A stretch of DNA of 64,000 nucleotides from Paraspadella gotoi (taxonomy: Eukaryota; Chaetognatha). This document shows, piece after piece, positions 50,206 to 61,514 of this stretch (position 1 is the first letter of the stretch; each line of letters starts with the position of its first letter). A program made the position numbers and the translations under genes. The stretch spans positions 8,165,468-8,229,467 of the forward strand of contig CM119268.1 of NCBI GenBank assembly GCA_051294375.1, written 5' to 3'. The notes beneath the pieces were generated by a model. It had not been told where the DNA came from. It was given only the letters and a program-made list of their open reading frames with translations, and ran no database searches.

Positions 50206-50472
50206 TCAAATGTGCTTTGCGGCGAATCCGCCCATGAGGCGATAGACCGCCTGATTGGGCGGCGCGTAGCTGAACGATCCTCTATTGAGATTGGCTCCGC
50301 CGTATCCCGCCCTCGCGGCGTTGGGGGTGTGGCTCCCGGGCGGGACGTAGCTCCCGATGTCACCCACGCTCTTGCGGTAGGAGATTTGGTGCTGCTGCTG
50401 GCCCGGGACGCCGCCGCCGCCGCCGACGCCGCCGGGGTAGCCGAGGGACGGCGGCGCCAGGGACGGCGGCAT
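50206..50472 (-). CDS. Gly/Pro/Tyr-rich C-terminal exon candidate
   Basis: An open frame of 88 residues ends FAAKHI and TGA. It opens MPPSLAPPSLGYPGGVGGG, then has a QQQH run and SYRKSVGDIGSYVPPG. The frame stays open upstream as PPPSRQSLYPFAAPFVRDSS, so the ATG may be internal to an exon. Codons end mostly in G or C, as in the supported genes. No clear acceptor is visible upstream, because the sequence becomes TGAT and CATT repeats. The composition suggests a disordered tail of a longer protein. The copy at about 34990-35290 is broken by deletions. Function not recognised. Confidence 0.45.
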   Translation of the reverse strand: MPPSLAPPSLGYPGGVGGGGGVPGQQQHQISYRKSVGDIGSYVPPGSHTPNAARAGYGGANLNRGSFSYAPPNQAVYRLMGGFAAKHI

Positions 50473-50547
50473 GGAAGAGTCGCGGACGAAGGGCGCTGCG
50501 AATGGGTAAAGGGATTGGCGGGAGGGCGGGGGAAATCGCCGTTTGAT

Positions 50548-50850
50548 TGATTGATTGATTGAAATTTAATCATAAAATTCATTCATTCATTCATTCTTAC
50601 TTTCATTCATTCATTCATTCATTCATTCATTCATTCATTCATTCATTCAATCATTCATTCATTCATTCATTCAATCATTCATTCAGTCATTCATTCATTC
50701 AATCATTCATTCATTCATTCATAAATTCATTCATTCATTCATTGATTATTTATTTATTTATTTATTCATTGATTCATTGATTCATTCATTCATTCATTCA
50801 TTCATTCATTCATTCATTCATTCATTCATTCATTCATTTATTCACTCACT
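50548..50850. repeat. CATT tetranucleotide array, copy B
   Basis: Same array as 35330-35640; here it is regular enough to stay open in one frame, which yields a spurious HSFI-repeat peptide. Confidence 0.95.
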
Positions 50851-51706
50851 CCTATTTATTTATGCCTTTGGTCGCAGGTGACTTCTAGGAGAAAAAAAAC
50901 TCCTCAACCTCATTAGATATAAATGAGATACTTTAATTAAATTGTTATTCCCATCTTATATCGTTAAGGACGTCATTCGTTCTTTAACAACAACTAAGTA
51001 CAGACTTTCCTGTGGCAACGACGCTTCGAGAACTGACCGTCTCGACCTCAAAAGTCACCAAGTCATTAAAATCGCACTTTCGTCATTCGACGAAACTTAG
51101 TGGCACGGTGTCACGGGGTGTCACGGTGACACGTTTTCGCCTTCGTCGCCGACATCAAAAGAAAAAAACGTGTCGATCGTGACAAGCGAGAAGAGAGAGA
51201 TAACGAACAAGTACGTGATGATGAAGATGATGATGATGATGATGAAGATAATGTGATGATAAAGACGCTCTTGATATTGTGTTTCTAGTATTATTCTTTA
51301 TCACTTTATAACCACCAACGGAGAATCTTACGAAACGTTAGCTTTACAATCGAAATAATTATATATAAAATTTATAAATATCAAGTATTTATAATAGCAG
51401 GGAAAGGAAAAAGGCGTTTATAAAACAAGGCCTCGCTTCAACCTGGTCGATAATGAAATAAGATTAGCATAGAAATTTCACTTCTCTCTCTTTTTTTTTC
51501 GTCTACTTTTCAGGTCATCTTCCTCTTGCATCGAAAAAGTTAGTACAGCTGACTCGCTGAGTAGTACATTTAAGTACATCGGATCGTCAATCTTAACGTG
51601 ATTCTAGACGGAAAAGCTTTCGACTTTTATGCATTATAGGGAAAAAATATGAAATAGAGGTTGAGAGAAATGCAGATATGTCAGGTATGGCAGACGGGGC
51701 CTCTCC

Positions 51707-52200
51707 CAATCGCACAAAGGCGTCATGAGATGGCACGTAGAAATGGCAATGACAATTTCTGGCGGCAATCTCTTTGGCAATTTTTGTGCAACTCTCGAAA
51801 TCGTAAAAGATTCGAGGCAAGATCCTCATTTCCCGATATTGGCAATAAGAGAAGGTTGGGGAAAAATAGGAATCTTGTCTATTTGTTGTCGATTCTAATT
51901 ATTTTTTTTAAAAGGAAACTAGCGTCTATCTTTTTGTTAGGTTTTTGTTTTGTTTTGTTTTTTTATCGACGCACAGATTTTGACGAGACTTGTCGATGCT
52001 TCCAATAATCTCGCCATAATGATAACCCATTAACTCATCTTTTTTTTTACTCGCTGTCTTGTACCCAATTGACAGATTGACCTTTTTCCTAATTTTTGCC
52101 TTACCTTACCCTTACCCATACCTTACCCACGTATCAATCTGACCCCGTTTTCCCTTGAATCAAACGCATCTCATAATTTTCACCGCTCAACTCTCACTCA
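51707..52200. repeat. Right flank of copy B, partner of 42202-42700
   Basis: This stretch follows the end of copy B and shows the same order of short conserved words as 42202-42700, including TCTCGCCATAATG and TAACCCATTAACTCAT. Confidence 0.8.
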
Positions 52201-53231
52201 ACATTTCACAAAAATGCTTGGAAATTTAATGAACGACCTTCACAAATTTTCCTCCGATTCACAATTCATCCACCCCCCATATTTTTACAGCCTCGTCTTC
52301 TTTTTCTTCTCCCCCTTTCCTCACTTTTTTCCACACGGTTTTATGACTCTGTTTACTTCCCAACCGATCGACTTTCCTCGCTCGTGCGCCTGCGCGTTTG
52401 GCAGAATTTACTATTTTACCGCTCCGTAGCAACTGCGCAGAATGTGGCGGAAAAAAACTTGAAAGTTATTTTAAGGTGGAGTTTGAGTGATGTTGGGGTG
52501 AGGCATCTGGGGAATGAAAGCACTAAGGGAGTAGGTGAGGTATTGGTGAGTCTGCTGCTGCTTGACAGTTTCGGTGGAAGTTAACGACGGATTTTTCAAG
52601 GCTTTCCTGATTTTCCTCACAACTTTAAAAAAAAAAATTTTCTCCCCTTTTCCCCGACATTTCTTGATGTTATTTTAAAGAGCTACCCCAAAAACTTATT
52701 TCATATTTCATATATACATTAATAATTTAATAATTATTAGCATACTAAAATGTACGTAATATAAATGAAAAAAAATACTACGTATTACTCAACCCCCGAT
52801 TTCTCGGTTCTGTTTTCCCTCGCGATATTTCTTCTCCATTTGAACTCTCGATTTTCAAATCCTCACTTGATCTTTTTCACATTTTCAATATCTCAATTTC
52901 AAAGTCGGCGGCGGCGGCGCCCACATGTATCCCAGCTTTCATCGTCCCTATTTCCTTTTCTCGTTTCTCCTCGAAATTTCGTTTCATCAGATCCACTTTG
53001 ATCTACTCATTCGCCCCCAATTCTTTTCTCTACTTGGTTCTTCATTTGCCTTCTTATCCCTTCTCTTTTTCCATTCCTCTTCGTAACTTTCCTCCTTTCT
53101 CTCGCTTTTACATATCTCAATCCTGTTTGTTTTTACCATTTACCCTTTTCTCCCTCTCTTTACTTTTTCTTTCATCTCCCCATTTGTCTCCCAAATTGGT
53201 TTCACTCGCGCGCCCCTTTCTCTCCCCCACC
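52200..53231. other. Pyrimidine-rich spacer up to a gap
   Basis: C/T-rich on the plus strand, especially 52790-53231. CGCTCGTGCGCCTGCGCG near 52380 is a small CpG-rich patch. No gene. Confidence 0.5.
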
Positions 53232-53645
53232 NNNNNNNNNNNNNNNNNNNNNNNNNNNNNNNNNNNNNNNNNNNNNNNNNNNNNNNNNNNNNNNNNNNNN
53301 NNNNNNNNNNNNNNNNNNNNNNNNNNNNNNNNNNNNNNNNNNNNNNNNNNNNNNNNNNNNNNNNNNNNNNNNNNNNNNNNNNNNNNNNNNNNNNNNNNNN
53401 NNNNNNNNNNNNNNNNNNNNNNNNNNNNNNNNNNNNNNNNNNNNNNNNNNNNNNNNNNNNNNNNNNNNNNNNNNNNNNNNNNNNNNNNNNNNNNNNNNNN
53501 NNNNNNNNNNNNNNNNNNNNNNNNNNNNNNNNNNNNNNNNNNNNNNNNNNNNNNNNNNNNNNNNNNNNNNNNNNNNNNNNNNNNNNNNNNNNNNNNNNNN
53601 NNNNNNNNNNNNNNNNNNNNNNNNNNNNNNNNNNNNNNNNNNNNN
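53232..53645. other. Assembly gap, 414 N
   Basis: Undefined bases between a pyrimidine tract and a T-run. Confidence 0.98.
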
Positions 53646-54055
53646 TTTTTTTTTTTGCTAAAAGGTTCAATGACGGCGAAAACTCTTTCGCTCGGTCGGC
53701 ATTTAAATATCTGGCGGTTTTGATCGTGAACGGAAAAAGTCAATCGGAATTACTGGATGATGATAAGGACCCTTTGTGAGTGTGACTGGTATTGCCTCAC
53801 CTTCTCACGAGACGAGTTTAAAGTTTGTCGCGCCTTTCTTCTCAGATGCTGTTAAACCGAGGTAAGTCGCCTCTGGAGATCGATTTGGATAAGACTTGAT
53901 AAACGGTTGTCATCACAACAACAAACAAAAAACCTCGAGGCTGTCGACTTTAGCTTAACATAGTTTTGAAATGTTTAAAACGCGGAGAAACGACCGCGTA
54001 ATAAAATTGGTCGGTCTGTCGGCAGCGATTTTTAAATTGAAATCGAAATTCGACA

Positions 54056-54523
54056 ATGTACATGTCGATAATGTTGATTGTTGAGCGTTGGATCAAAATA
54101 TTTTCGGATACTGGGGAAATTACTAATCTCATCCTAGGTTTCAAACTTGTCATTTATAAAGCCGAGAGACCCAGTAATAAACCCAATAATCCTTTTGATG
54201 AGTCCCAAAAATCTCTATTTGACGGAATCAAGAATTGCCGAAGTAAACTCTGGAAAAAATCCTTTCCTCCGCGCATGCGCATTTCGAATTCAGTCGGTAT
54301 CTTAAAACTAAAAGACGATAAAGTCGGACTCTGCCACAACGCGGTTTCCATCCGTCAGATTTGGAAGCGGCGAGAGTTCGGAGAGGGTTCGGGGGAAGGG
54401 GGAAAAGGGGGAAAAGGGAAAAGGGAAAAGGGGGTGCTGGGGTCGAAGAGGGCGCTGGAGCAGGAGACAGAGTGTAAAGGAAAGTGGAGTAAAACTGCTT
54501 CATTATTTGAACGCGAAAGATGA
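54056..54523 (+). CDS. Doubtful 155-codon open frame
   Basis: Starts MYMSIMLIVERWIKIF and contains KAERPSNKPNNPFDESQKS, ending in a GGGGGAAAA-repeat-derived Gly/Lys tail. Codon third positions are not GC-biased as in supported exons. Listed only because the middle is not low complexity. Confidence 0.12.
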   Translation: MYMSIMLIVERWIKIFSDTGEITNLILGFKLVIYKAERPSNKPNNPFDESQKSLFDGIKNCRSKLWKKSFPPRMRISNSVGILKLKDDKVGLCHNAVSIRQIWKRREFGEGSGEGGKGGKGKREKGVLGSKRALEQETECKGKWSKTASLFERER

Positions 54524-54640
54524 GTATTGAGTAATAACAAAAATTTACATCGTGTTTCTCCGTAGCTGGTGTGAAGGTTTTTGTTAGCAATAGCCGCGTA
54601 GGAATGAAAAAATGCAGGAGTGCAGAGGCAAAAAAAAAAG

Positions 54641-54812
54641 CATGATCTTTGGAGCCACGTGGAACGGCAGCGGCGGCAGCGGCGGCAGCGGCGGCGGCGG
54701 CGGCGGCGGCTCGAGCGTTGTCAACTCAGCAGCGAGCAAGTTATTGAGTGAAATCTCGATAGGAAAACGAGAGGACGGGAATAAATTATCGGATTTCGCC
54801 GATTGCTTTTGA
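54641..54812 (+). CDS. Short Gly/Ser-rich open frame
   Basis: ATG at 54641 gives MIFGATWNGSGGSGG, a long Gly run from a GGC repeat, then SSVVNSAASKLLSEISIGK and a TGA at 54810-54812. The non-repeat tail looks protein-like. No matching exon or family found. Confidence 0.2.
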
Positions 54813-54819
54813 AAAAATA

Positions 54820-56000
54820 GGGGAAAAAAATCAGAACCAGCGTTTTTTATTAGACAAACATTAATATTTCCATGTTTTATAATAATGAATTGTTACTCTG
54901 TGCAAGATTTTTAAGTCTCCAACAAAACATAGTCACGGTCTTAAATGTAAAATCATTTTAATCCCTTGAGAAGTTAAAAAGAAAACGCTTATTTCGTTCT
55001 TATATTTAATGTTAATGTATATGTATAAACTGTTATAATGTTGTTGACTGACATCTTAAACTTAATTTATATTACTGTCCACGCAACGGACAGGACAGGG
55101 AGGAGAGATGACGAACAGACCAAAAAAAGAGGTACAGTTACGGCTGTTTATTAAGATTAAGATCAACAAAATTTTAGTGACAAGACCGAGAAGTATATGT
55201 TTCTTTACTTTACTTATAAAGTATAAATATTACTAAGATCTATATGTTTTCAAGTCATGCTTTTTGTGCGCGAGAAATGTCAAAATCGATTATAAAGAAA
55301 GAAAGAAATTACTAAATTTGTAAAAAAAAGAAATTTTCGTTTTTGGTTTTCGAAAAAAATAATTTTTAGAGGCAAATCAATATGAAAAAAAAAAACAACC
55401 AAAACTATGATTACGATTCCTTTTTTTTCGGTTTTTTTTTTTTATTTTCATGTTTTTGGTTGATTGCGAACCCATCTTTTTCAAAATGAGATTTGGAGTC
55501 TCTCCTCTCTCTCTGTCTGTCTGTCTGTCTGTCTGTTCTGTCTTTTCTTTCTTTCTTTCCTTTCTATTTCTTTTCTTTCTTCTTTTTCTTTCTTTCTTTC
55601 TTTCTTTCTTTCTCTCTCTCTCTCGTCTCTCTTTCTCTCTCTCTCTTCTCTCTCTCTCTATCTCTCTCTCTTCCTATCATAAGTGGGCAAAACCGAGAGA
55701 GATTGACATTCGGCCCCACATGTTGCCTGGAAAATTTGCAATAAACCAATCACCGATTTTCGATTCGCATTTCAACTTCCTATCCCTCCGTCCGTCCGTT
55801 CATCCGTTCATCCCTTCATCCCTTCATTCGTTCAATTATCTGTCTTTATTAGTCATAAAACATATGTCATCTTAATATCATCCTTAAGTCTCATCATTTT
55901 TTCCGCCTGCTTCGTCCCTTATACTCATTTCGTTGTGCTTTTTATATACATATATATATATAAGTGAACTTGAACAGTAAACATTGAATAGTAAACAGTA
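54820..56000. other. AT-rich spacer with TC/TTTC repeat
   Basis: Holds TGTC, TTTC and TC units at 55495-55675. CTGTCCACGCAACGGACAG near 55076 can form a hairpin. No gene. Confidence 0.6.
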
Positions 56001-56189
56001 ATCACTGAACAACCTTTGGAATTAATCCTCTTTCTTCCCTTTCCTAGTCCTTCTTCCGATTATTTTCCCATCATCTCTCATTTTTTTTCCTTCTTTATAT
56101 CATTTATTTTATTTTCAATTGACCTTTTTTTCGCTTCTCTTTCCTCCCTTTTCCTTTTTCATTGCTTCCCTTTATATCTTCAGTGTCGT

Positions 56190-56202
56190 CTCTTCCCCCT
56201 CT

Positions 56203-56264
<62 letters not shown>

Positions 56265-56290
56265 TCCTCTCTCTCTCCTCACTTCCTCCT
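56190..56290. repeat. TC microsatellite
   Basis: CT runs with CCTC interruptions inside a wider pyrimidine tract (55990-56400). Confidence 0.9.
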
Positions 56291-56514
56291 TTAACACCTT
56301 CCTCTCCCTGCCTTCATTTTTTTCATTTAACTTTCTCTCTTTCTCTCTTTCTTCTCTTTCCTATTAATCCTTGCCCCCCCCACCGCCCCCCCCCGTTTTT
56401 TTTACGAAAAAGTCTCCTCCTTCGGGTTGGTGGTGTTTTTTCTTGCGACTGTCGCCTCCGTTCCTTTCGCGACGACAACAAAAACAACAAATCGACGACA
56501 AAAAAGTCGAAGAC

Positions 56515-56679
56515 GAGGACAACAACAACAACAACAAGAACAACAACAGAACAACAACAACAACGGGTGAAAGGAAATCTTAATCCGCGACGAACGGGTG
56601 GAACAAATAAAAAGACGGAGAAATTTTGTTGTGGTTATTGTTGTTGTTTTTTGTTGTCCATGTTGATGATGATGATGAA

Positions 56680-56716
<37 letters not shown>
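56515..56716. repeat. CAA and GAT triplet repeats
   Basis: ACAACAACA units at 56515-56565 and GATGATGAT at 56664-56716, within an open frame that is chance. Confidence 0.9.
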
Positions 56717-56717
<1 letters not shown>

Positions 56718-57132
56718 CGGGGGACTTATCTGTCAATCATAAGCAAAATATTGTCTATATTTGCAAAGTTTAACGGATTTTAAAGAATTTAAGTTAAAGT
56801 AACATTTAATTTTAAATTCAAATTAAATTCAAATTTAATTCAGCTAAATTTTCATTTAATTTAATTATATCTTTTACATTGGTTTCCCGCTTCCGATTCT
56901 TTCTTTACAATGGGATTCTTCGACAAAATTATCGTCACAAAAAGAGTCGATAATTCCACCTCCGCCGCCATGACGCTTTTTTTGTCAAGGAGACAGCGCC
57001 ACCTTTCCTGGGTAAACCAAAAAAAAATAATGGAGGGCGATTCCCAAGAGAGAAAAAAACATTAGCAAAAAACCTTGGATATGATTAACGGCTTTCGTAA
57101 TTTTTGCGAAGTAACTAGTTTTTTTTTTTCAG

Positions 57133-57194
57133 CAACCAATACTCCATGTCTTTAGTGGAGTTCTTCGTGGATTACTCGACTCGTCTGCTAACAG
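57133..57194 (+). CDS. Exon-like 62-base segment
   Basis: Bounded by a strong polypyrimidine acceptor (T-run then CAG) and an ACAG|GTGGGC donor. In the frame C|AAC CAA it encodes NQYSMSLVEFFVDYSTRLLT, which reads like natural protein. A candidate upstream exon with donor at 57012 (CCTGG|GTAAAC) has frames that start in one phase but join in another: 56910-57011 begins with ATG yet joins in the wrong phase. The gene model stays open; no family recognised. Confidence 0.3.
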
Positions 57195-57824
57195 GTGGGC
57201 GTGGCCCGATTTAATATTATCTTCATGGGAAGACATGTGGCGTCGAAGGGTTTTTCTTCATCTTTTCTCAAATATCTTCGTTTTTCTTTAATTTTTTTTT
57301 TTGACTCGAGAAAAATGCTTCGTCGTTCCTTTCATTAGATTACGACGCAAACTGACGGAAAATAAGAGAAATGAGAAAAAAAACAAGTTTGAGCAAACAA
57401 CGTCGGATCTGCGGTAATAAGCTTATCCGATGATTAATCACGATAATTCTTTCTTTCAATTTGTGATCTTAACAGATCATAACAAATCATAAAATAACAA
57501 ATCATAACAGACATCTTTTTAAATCTATGAAAAAAAATCTATATATTAATCGATCTATTAATGAACCAGCAGCTGCGCCAATACCAACTGGCATAATTTG
57601 GTCAATTTGCGTAATTTGGTCAATTTGCAATCAAGTAGTCAATTAATGATACGTTAATATCCGATAAAGCTGTCTAATTAAAATAATAATTATAGAGAGA
57701 GAAAAAACTTACAATCAAGTTAATGTTAAGAGATTTTGTAATAAAATCAATAAAAGAATCTATCAATCAATTACCTGATCAATCAACCCATCAATCATTT
57801 TATTGGAGTTAAATTGTCGTGGAC

Positions 57825-58045
57825 TTTGTTTTTTCCATTTAAACATATTTCCATACGCACGATTCCGTCGAAACTTAATATCAAGCTTAATTACACACTT
57901 TCCCACCCACACACGAAATTTCCTTTAAACCCATCAATCTAATCACAAGTAATTAGAGTCTTTTGCTAATTTGGGACGGACCTTCAGACAGATAGACAGA
58001 CAGACAGACATAATTTTTTTTGCATAATTTGTCATTATTTGATGT
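57825..58045. repeat. Dispersed repeat, copy 1
   Basis: Shares with 59815-60030 the order CCATTT, CACGATTCC(G/A)TCGAAACTT, ACACAC(A)AAATTTC, CCATC(CA)AATC, a GAC-repeat, TTTTTTGCATAATTT and TTTGATGTTCTGA. Confidence 0.8.
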
Positions 58046-58824
58046 TCTGACATAATATAAGTGACAAAGTGGATTATAGAAAAACAATGAATGATAAGTG
58101 GTAAGAAGTAAAGAACGAAGATGATTCCAACTCAAAGTGAGTCAATGTTGCGCAGAATAAGTAAAGAAGAAGAAGAAGAGAAGCGAGAGAAAAAAAGAGG
58201 AAGAAAACAAGTTATGAGGAAGAAGATAATTCTGTTGACGACTCTCCACTACAAACTGGTTTTCGTTTAAAATCGTCAAATTAATTTTTCGACTCCAGCG
58301 ACGACCAAACGCGTTATATAAAAAACCTCAAAAATATTTAAGAAATTCTTTGAAAAATAATTTTAAATAATAATTTTTCGACGCTTCTGTCAAAACATTA
58401 CAAGTAAGTGAGAAAGAATCATAGGAGGAAAAAAAAACATTAAATTTAAATAATCCAAACCAAGTATCGAAAGCAGTCGAATAAAGAAAAGAAATATATG
58501 AAAAATTGCAAGATTACTGGTTTTAATTTTTGTATTCAATTATATTCTTTATATAAAGTATATTCTTTTATAATGTAATTGGGAGAGTTATGTTCGTGTT
58601 GTCCCCTTGAAATAGAGGTAGCATCTATACAACACAAGGTTAAAAGTTACTTTCTGCCCTAGTTTTTTTTTTATTAAATATTAGACATCATTGAAAATTC
58701 AAAATATCCAAGTCTTATTTAATAAACGAATTATAAGGCTATTTGCTGCGTCGTGCGGCACTTTTTCTAAAAATATAACATACAAGCCGAAGTTAAAATT
58801 TTGTTATATCTTCAACAGCGAGCG

Positions 58825-59278
58825 ATGCCTCATTGTCCGGTGTGTAATGAAGTGGTTTACTTCGCGGAGAAGGTATTGTCGCTGGGCAAAGAGTACCACC
58901 GCCAGTGTTTCAGGTCAGGGAGACTTTTAATGACCTTTCATGACCTTGAAAAGGGAAAGTGAAACAGGTTTTTTTTTTGGTTACAGATGCACAAAATGTT
59001 CTAAAACGCTGTCGTCGGGAGATCACGCCGAGCATGAAGGTAAAGCGTTAAATTGATAGGTCCGTTGATTGATTGATTGATTGGATACAATGTTGCGGTG
59101 CATCGTGATCGACGGTTTAAATTTAAATAGATGTAACTCTTAGAAATATTTATTAAAATTAAATAAGGACATAAATTTTAATAGAAGTTTGTGACTTGGA
59201 AAAAAAATCACGCAAACTAAATTTTTGCTCTTTTCAGGCAAACCCTATTGTCATAGCCCCTGCTACCCTGGCTCTTGA
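58825..59278 (+). CDS. CRIP-type single LIM-domain protein with early TGA
   Basis: Three exons: 58825-58913, 58987-59039 and 59238-59278. A likely 5' UTR acceptor (AACAG) ends at 58818. The product to the TGA is 60 residues. It opens with [17 protein letters not shown] and contains the full set of LIM zinc ligands: CPVC, HRQC, CTKC and CHSPC. It closely follows vertebrate cysteine-rich intestinal protein 1/2 (for example GKTLxSGxHAEHEGKPYC-like wording around residues 34-52). CRIP1 is 77 residues, so this is 17 short. The same frame after the TGA (59279-59347) reads GYGHDSHEGAERYKYY, which matches the glycine-rich tail position of CRIP proteins. The TGA is therefore either a sequence error, an allele, or a readthrough codon. 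Such LIM proteins bind zinc and act as protein-binding adaptors. Introns are short and canonical. Confidence 0.85.
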
Positions 59279-59814
59279 GGTTATGGGCACGATTCGCACG
59301 AAGGCGCGGAAAGATACAAGTATTACCGCCTCTCAATGGATTCCAGCCGCCTAATCTTTCATGGTTATATATATTTTAAATGTAGTTTTCTTAGATTTAG
59401 ATGGTTTGAAACTAACATGAAGATTGTCAAAATTTGCAAAACAGATTTTTAAAGTTTTTAGATATTTAATTCCGGTGGTCCATGTGAGAGGTTAATTGGT
59501 TTTTGTTCGTGATTCAATTGATGATTCATAATTTTTTTCAAAGAAAATTGCTAATAAAAATATAATAAATTTAAGTAAATTACAATTCTTCAAACCTGTG
59601 GAGTCGGCGGCGAGAGCGATGATCGAATTTGACACCCAAAATTCAAGTAAAAGTGACGTTTGTTTATATCCAGTTTATATCCAGTGACGTTTGTTTATAT
59701 CCAGCTCAATCACAATTCCCTAACCAGACACAAAATTTCACCCAAATATGAATACTTAGAGTAATTATAAGTTAATGTAAGTTAAAAGGTTCATGTCAAT
59801 GTAACTTTTGTTTT

Positions 59815-60030
59815 TCCCATTTTAACCCATTTCCACTTGCACGATTCCATCGAAACTTTAAACTCAGCTCAATCACACACATTCCTATACGTACACAAAA
59901 TTTCATTCCAATCCATCCATCCAATCACCAATAATTGGAATTTATTGCGAAGGTTGGAGGGACACTCGGACGGACGAACGGACGGACATTATTATTTTTT
60001 GCATAATTTATCATAATTTGATGTTCTGAT
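59815..60030. repeat. Dispersed repeat, copy 2
   Basis: Second copy of the family at 57825-58045, same strand, ending GACGGACGAACGGACGGACATT, split here only by the wording GACGGAC units, then TTTGCATAATTTATC. It lies after the LIM gene. Confidence 0.8.
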
Positions 60031-60374
60031 ATGATAAAAATGATTTACCGACAAGCTTTTGGGGTAGGACCGACGGACCGTCAAAGTGAATTATGGAGTC
60101 GAAATCTGTTGATAAGATAAAAATGAAATATGAAAGAAAAATAAGAAAAGAGAAAAGAAGAAAGAGAGAAAAAATAGAAATCAGATACATCTAGAAGGAA
60201 AAAAAATTGGGAGACTTAGTTAATCGAATCCGAATATCAAAGAAAATTTTCTCGCGATTCTTTACTCGTAATCAGATGTGGGCCTCAGCCAAGCCTCTTT
60301 CTCAATCGACGTCGAATCCAGATCACATTTTCTCTCTTTCTCTTCTCAGCTTTTCGTTCGTTTCATTTTCTTTT

Positions 60375-60708
60375 CGTTACTTTTCAGTCAACTAATCTTC
60401 TTTTCTTCCTCCGCGAGACACGGAATTCAGAGTCAACGATCTCGACTTTTCTCTTTTTCTATTTTTTTTAAATACTTTTTCATTTACCTTTTTTTTAAAT
60501 TAATATTATAAAGGCACCGTGCAAAAAAAAAAAAAGAATTAAATCAGAAGACGCGCCAGAGATTCAATATTTAATTGTATCTTTAATTAAATTCTTTTTT
60601 CTAGTCTCGTTATTCAAGTTTATGTTTCCACTTCGCCGCGTGGTACAAGCTTTTCTCTAGAATTTCTCTTACAAATTAAATTGGACGTCGACCTTAGAGT
60701 ACCTACTA
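60375..60708. repeat. Tandem duplication, unit 1 (about 334 bases)
   Basis: From CGTTACTTTTCAGTCAACTAAT to CCTACTA. Nearly identical to the next unit, with few substitutions and T/A-run length changes. Confidence 0.95.
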
Positions 60709-61043
60709 CGTTATTTTTCAGTCAACTAATCTTTTTTTCTTTATCCACGAGATACGGAATTCAGAGTCAACGATCTTGACTTTTCTCTTTTTCTATTTTT
60801 TTTTAATACTTTTTCATTTACCTTTTTTTAAAATTAATATTATAAAGGCACCGTGCAAAAAAAAAGAAGAATTAAATCAGAAGACGCGCCAGAGATTCAA
60901 TATTTAATTGTATCTTTAATTAAATTCTTTTTTCTAGTCTCGTTATTCAAGTTTATGTTTCCACTTCGCCGCGTGGTACGAGCTTTTCTCTGGAATTTCT
61001 CTTACAAATTAAATCGGACGTCGACCTTAGAGTACCTACTACG
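60709..61043. repeat. Tandem duplication, unit 2
   Basis: From CGTTATTTTTCAGTCAACTAAT to CCTACTACG. Both units contain TTTTCAG|TCAACTAAT, an acceptor-like site, and CACTTCGCCGCGTGGTAC. Confidence 0.95.
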
Positions 61044-61514
61044 TATGAAGAAGGATCATCCTTTTTTATAACTTTTTAACTTAATATTTTATGTCAAGGT
61101 TTTTAATGCTATCATCTTTCAACCATTTTTAAAATTACAACTTCTCTTTAAAGTCCATAACTACTGACTTCTCTCACAATCAACGACATTTCATTCATAA
61201 TCTTTGTCACATGTCTTTCAATTCTACATTTTCTCTCCAGCTCAAAAATACCTACCCCAAATGTCAATCTTAATCAGTAATGCAGTTTCCTTTTTTGCGA
61301 TCGGTTTCTCAAGTTCGCCACAATCTTCCACCCTGGCAAGCACTCGCAAGGCGCTCAATGTGCACGCCCAATTGCGTGCGACACTCAGGCGCCGCACACG
61401 CTCCACGCACGCAGTCACCAACCTCGATCGGAGCTTCCGTTGAAATGTTGCGAGGGTCTGGACGTTGGCTGGAAATTGGGTTTGGAATCCACGTCTGAAG
61501 TCGTCGTGGCACCT

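Larger units (their letters stand above)
49413..51706. repeat. Duplicated block, copy B right part
   Basis: Matches 34230-36490 of copy A, starting with AAAACTTAAGACGATTCAAAC. It completes copy B, which is interrupted by 42177-49412. Around 50000-50550 it is cleaner than copy A. Confidence 0.95.

Noticed and set aside
50559-50780. Histidine/Phe/Ile repeat peptide
   Set aside because: Pure translation of the CATT tetranucleotide array.
53117-53743. Frames of up to 241 residues across the gap
   Set aside because: Mostly undefined bases; the flanks are pyrimidine-rich and not coding-like.
56162-56773. 203-residue plus frame
   Set aside because: Made of TC, CAA and GAT repeats joined by chance; codon use unlike the real exons.
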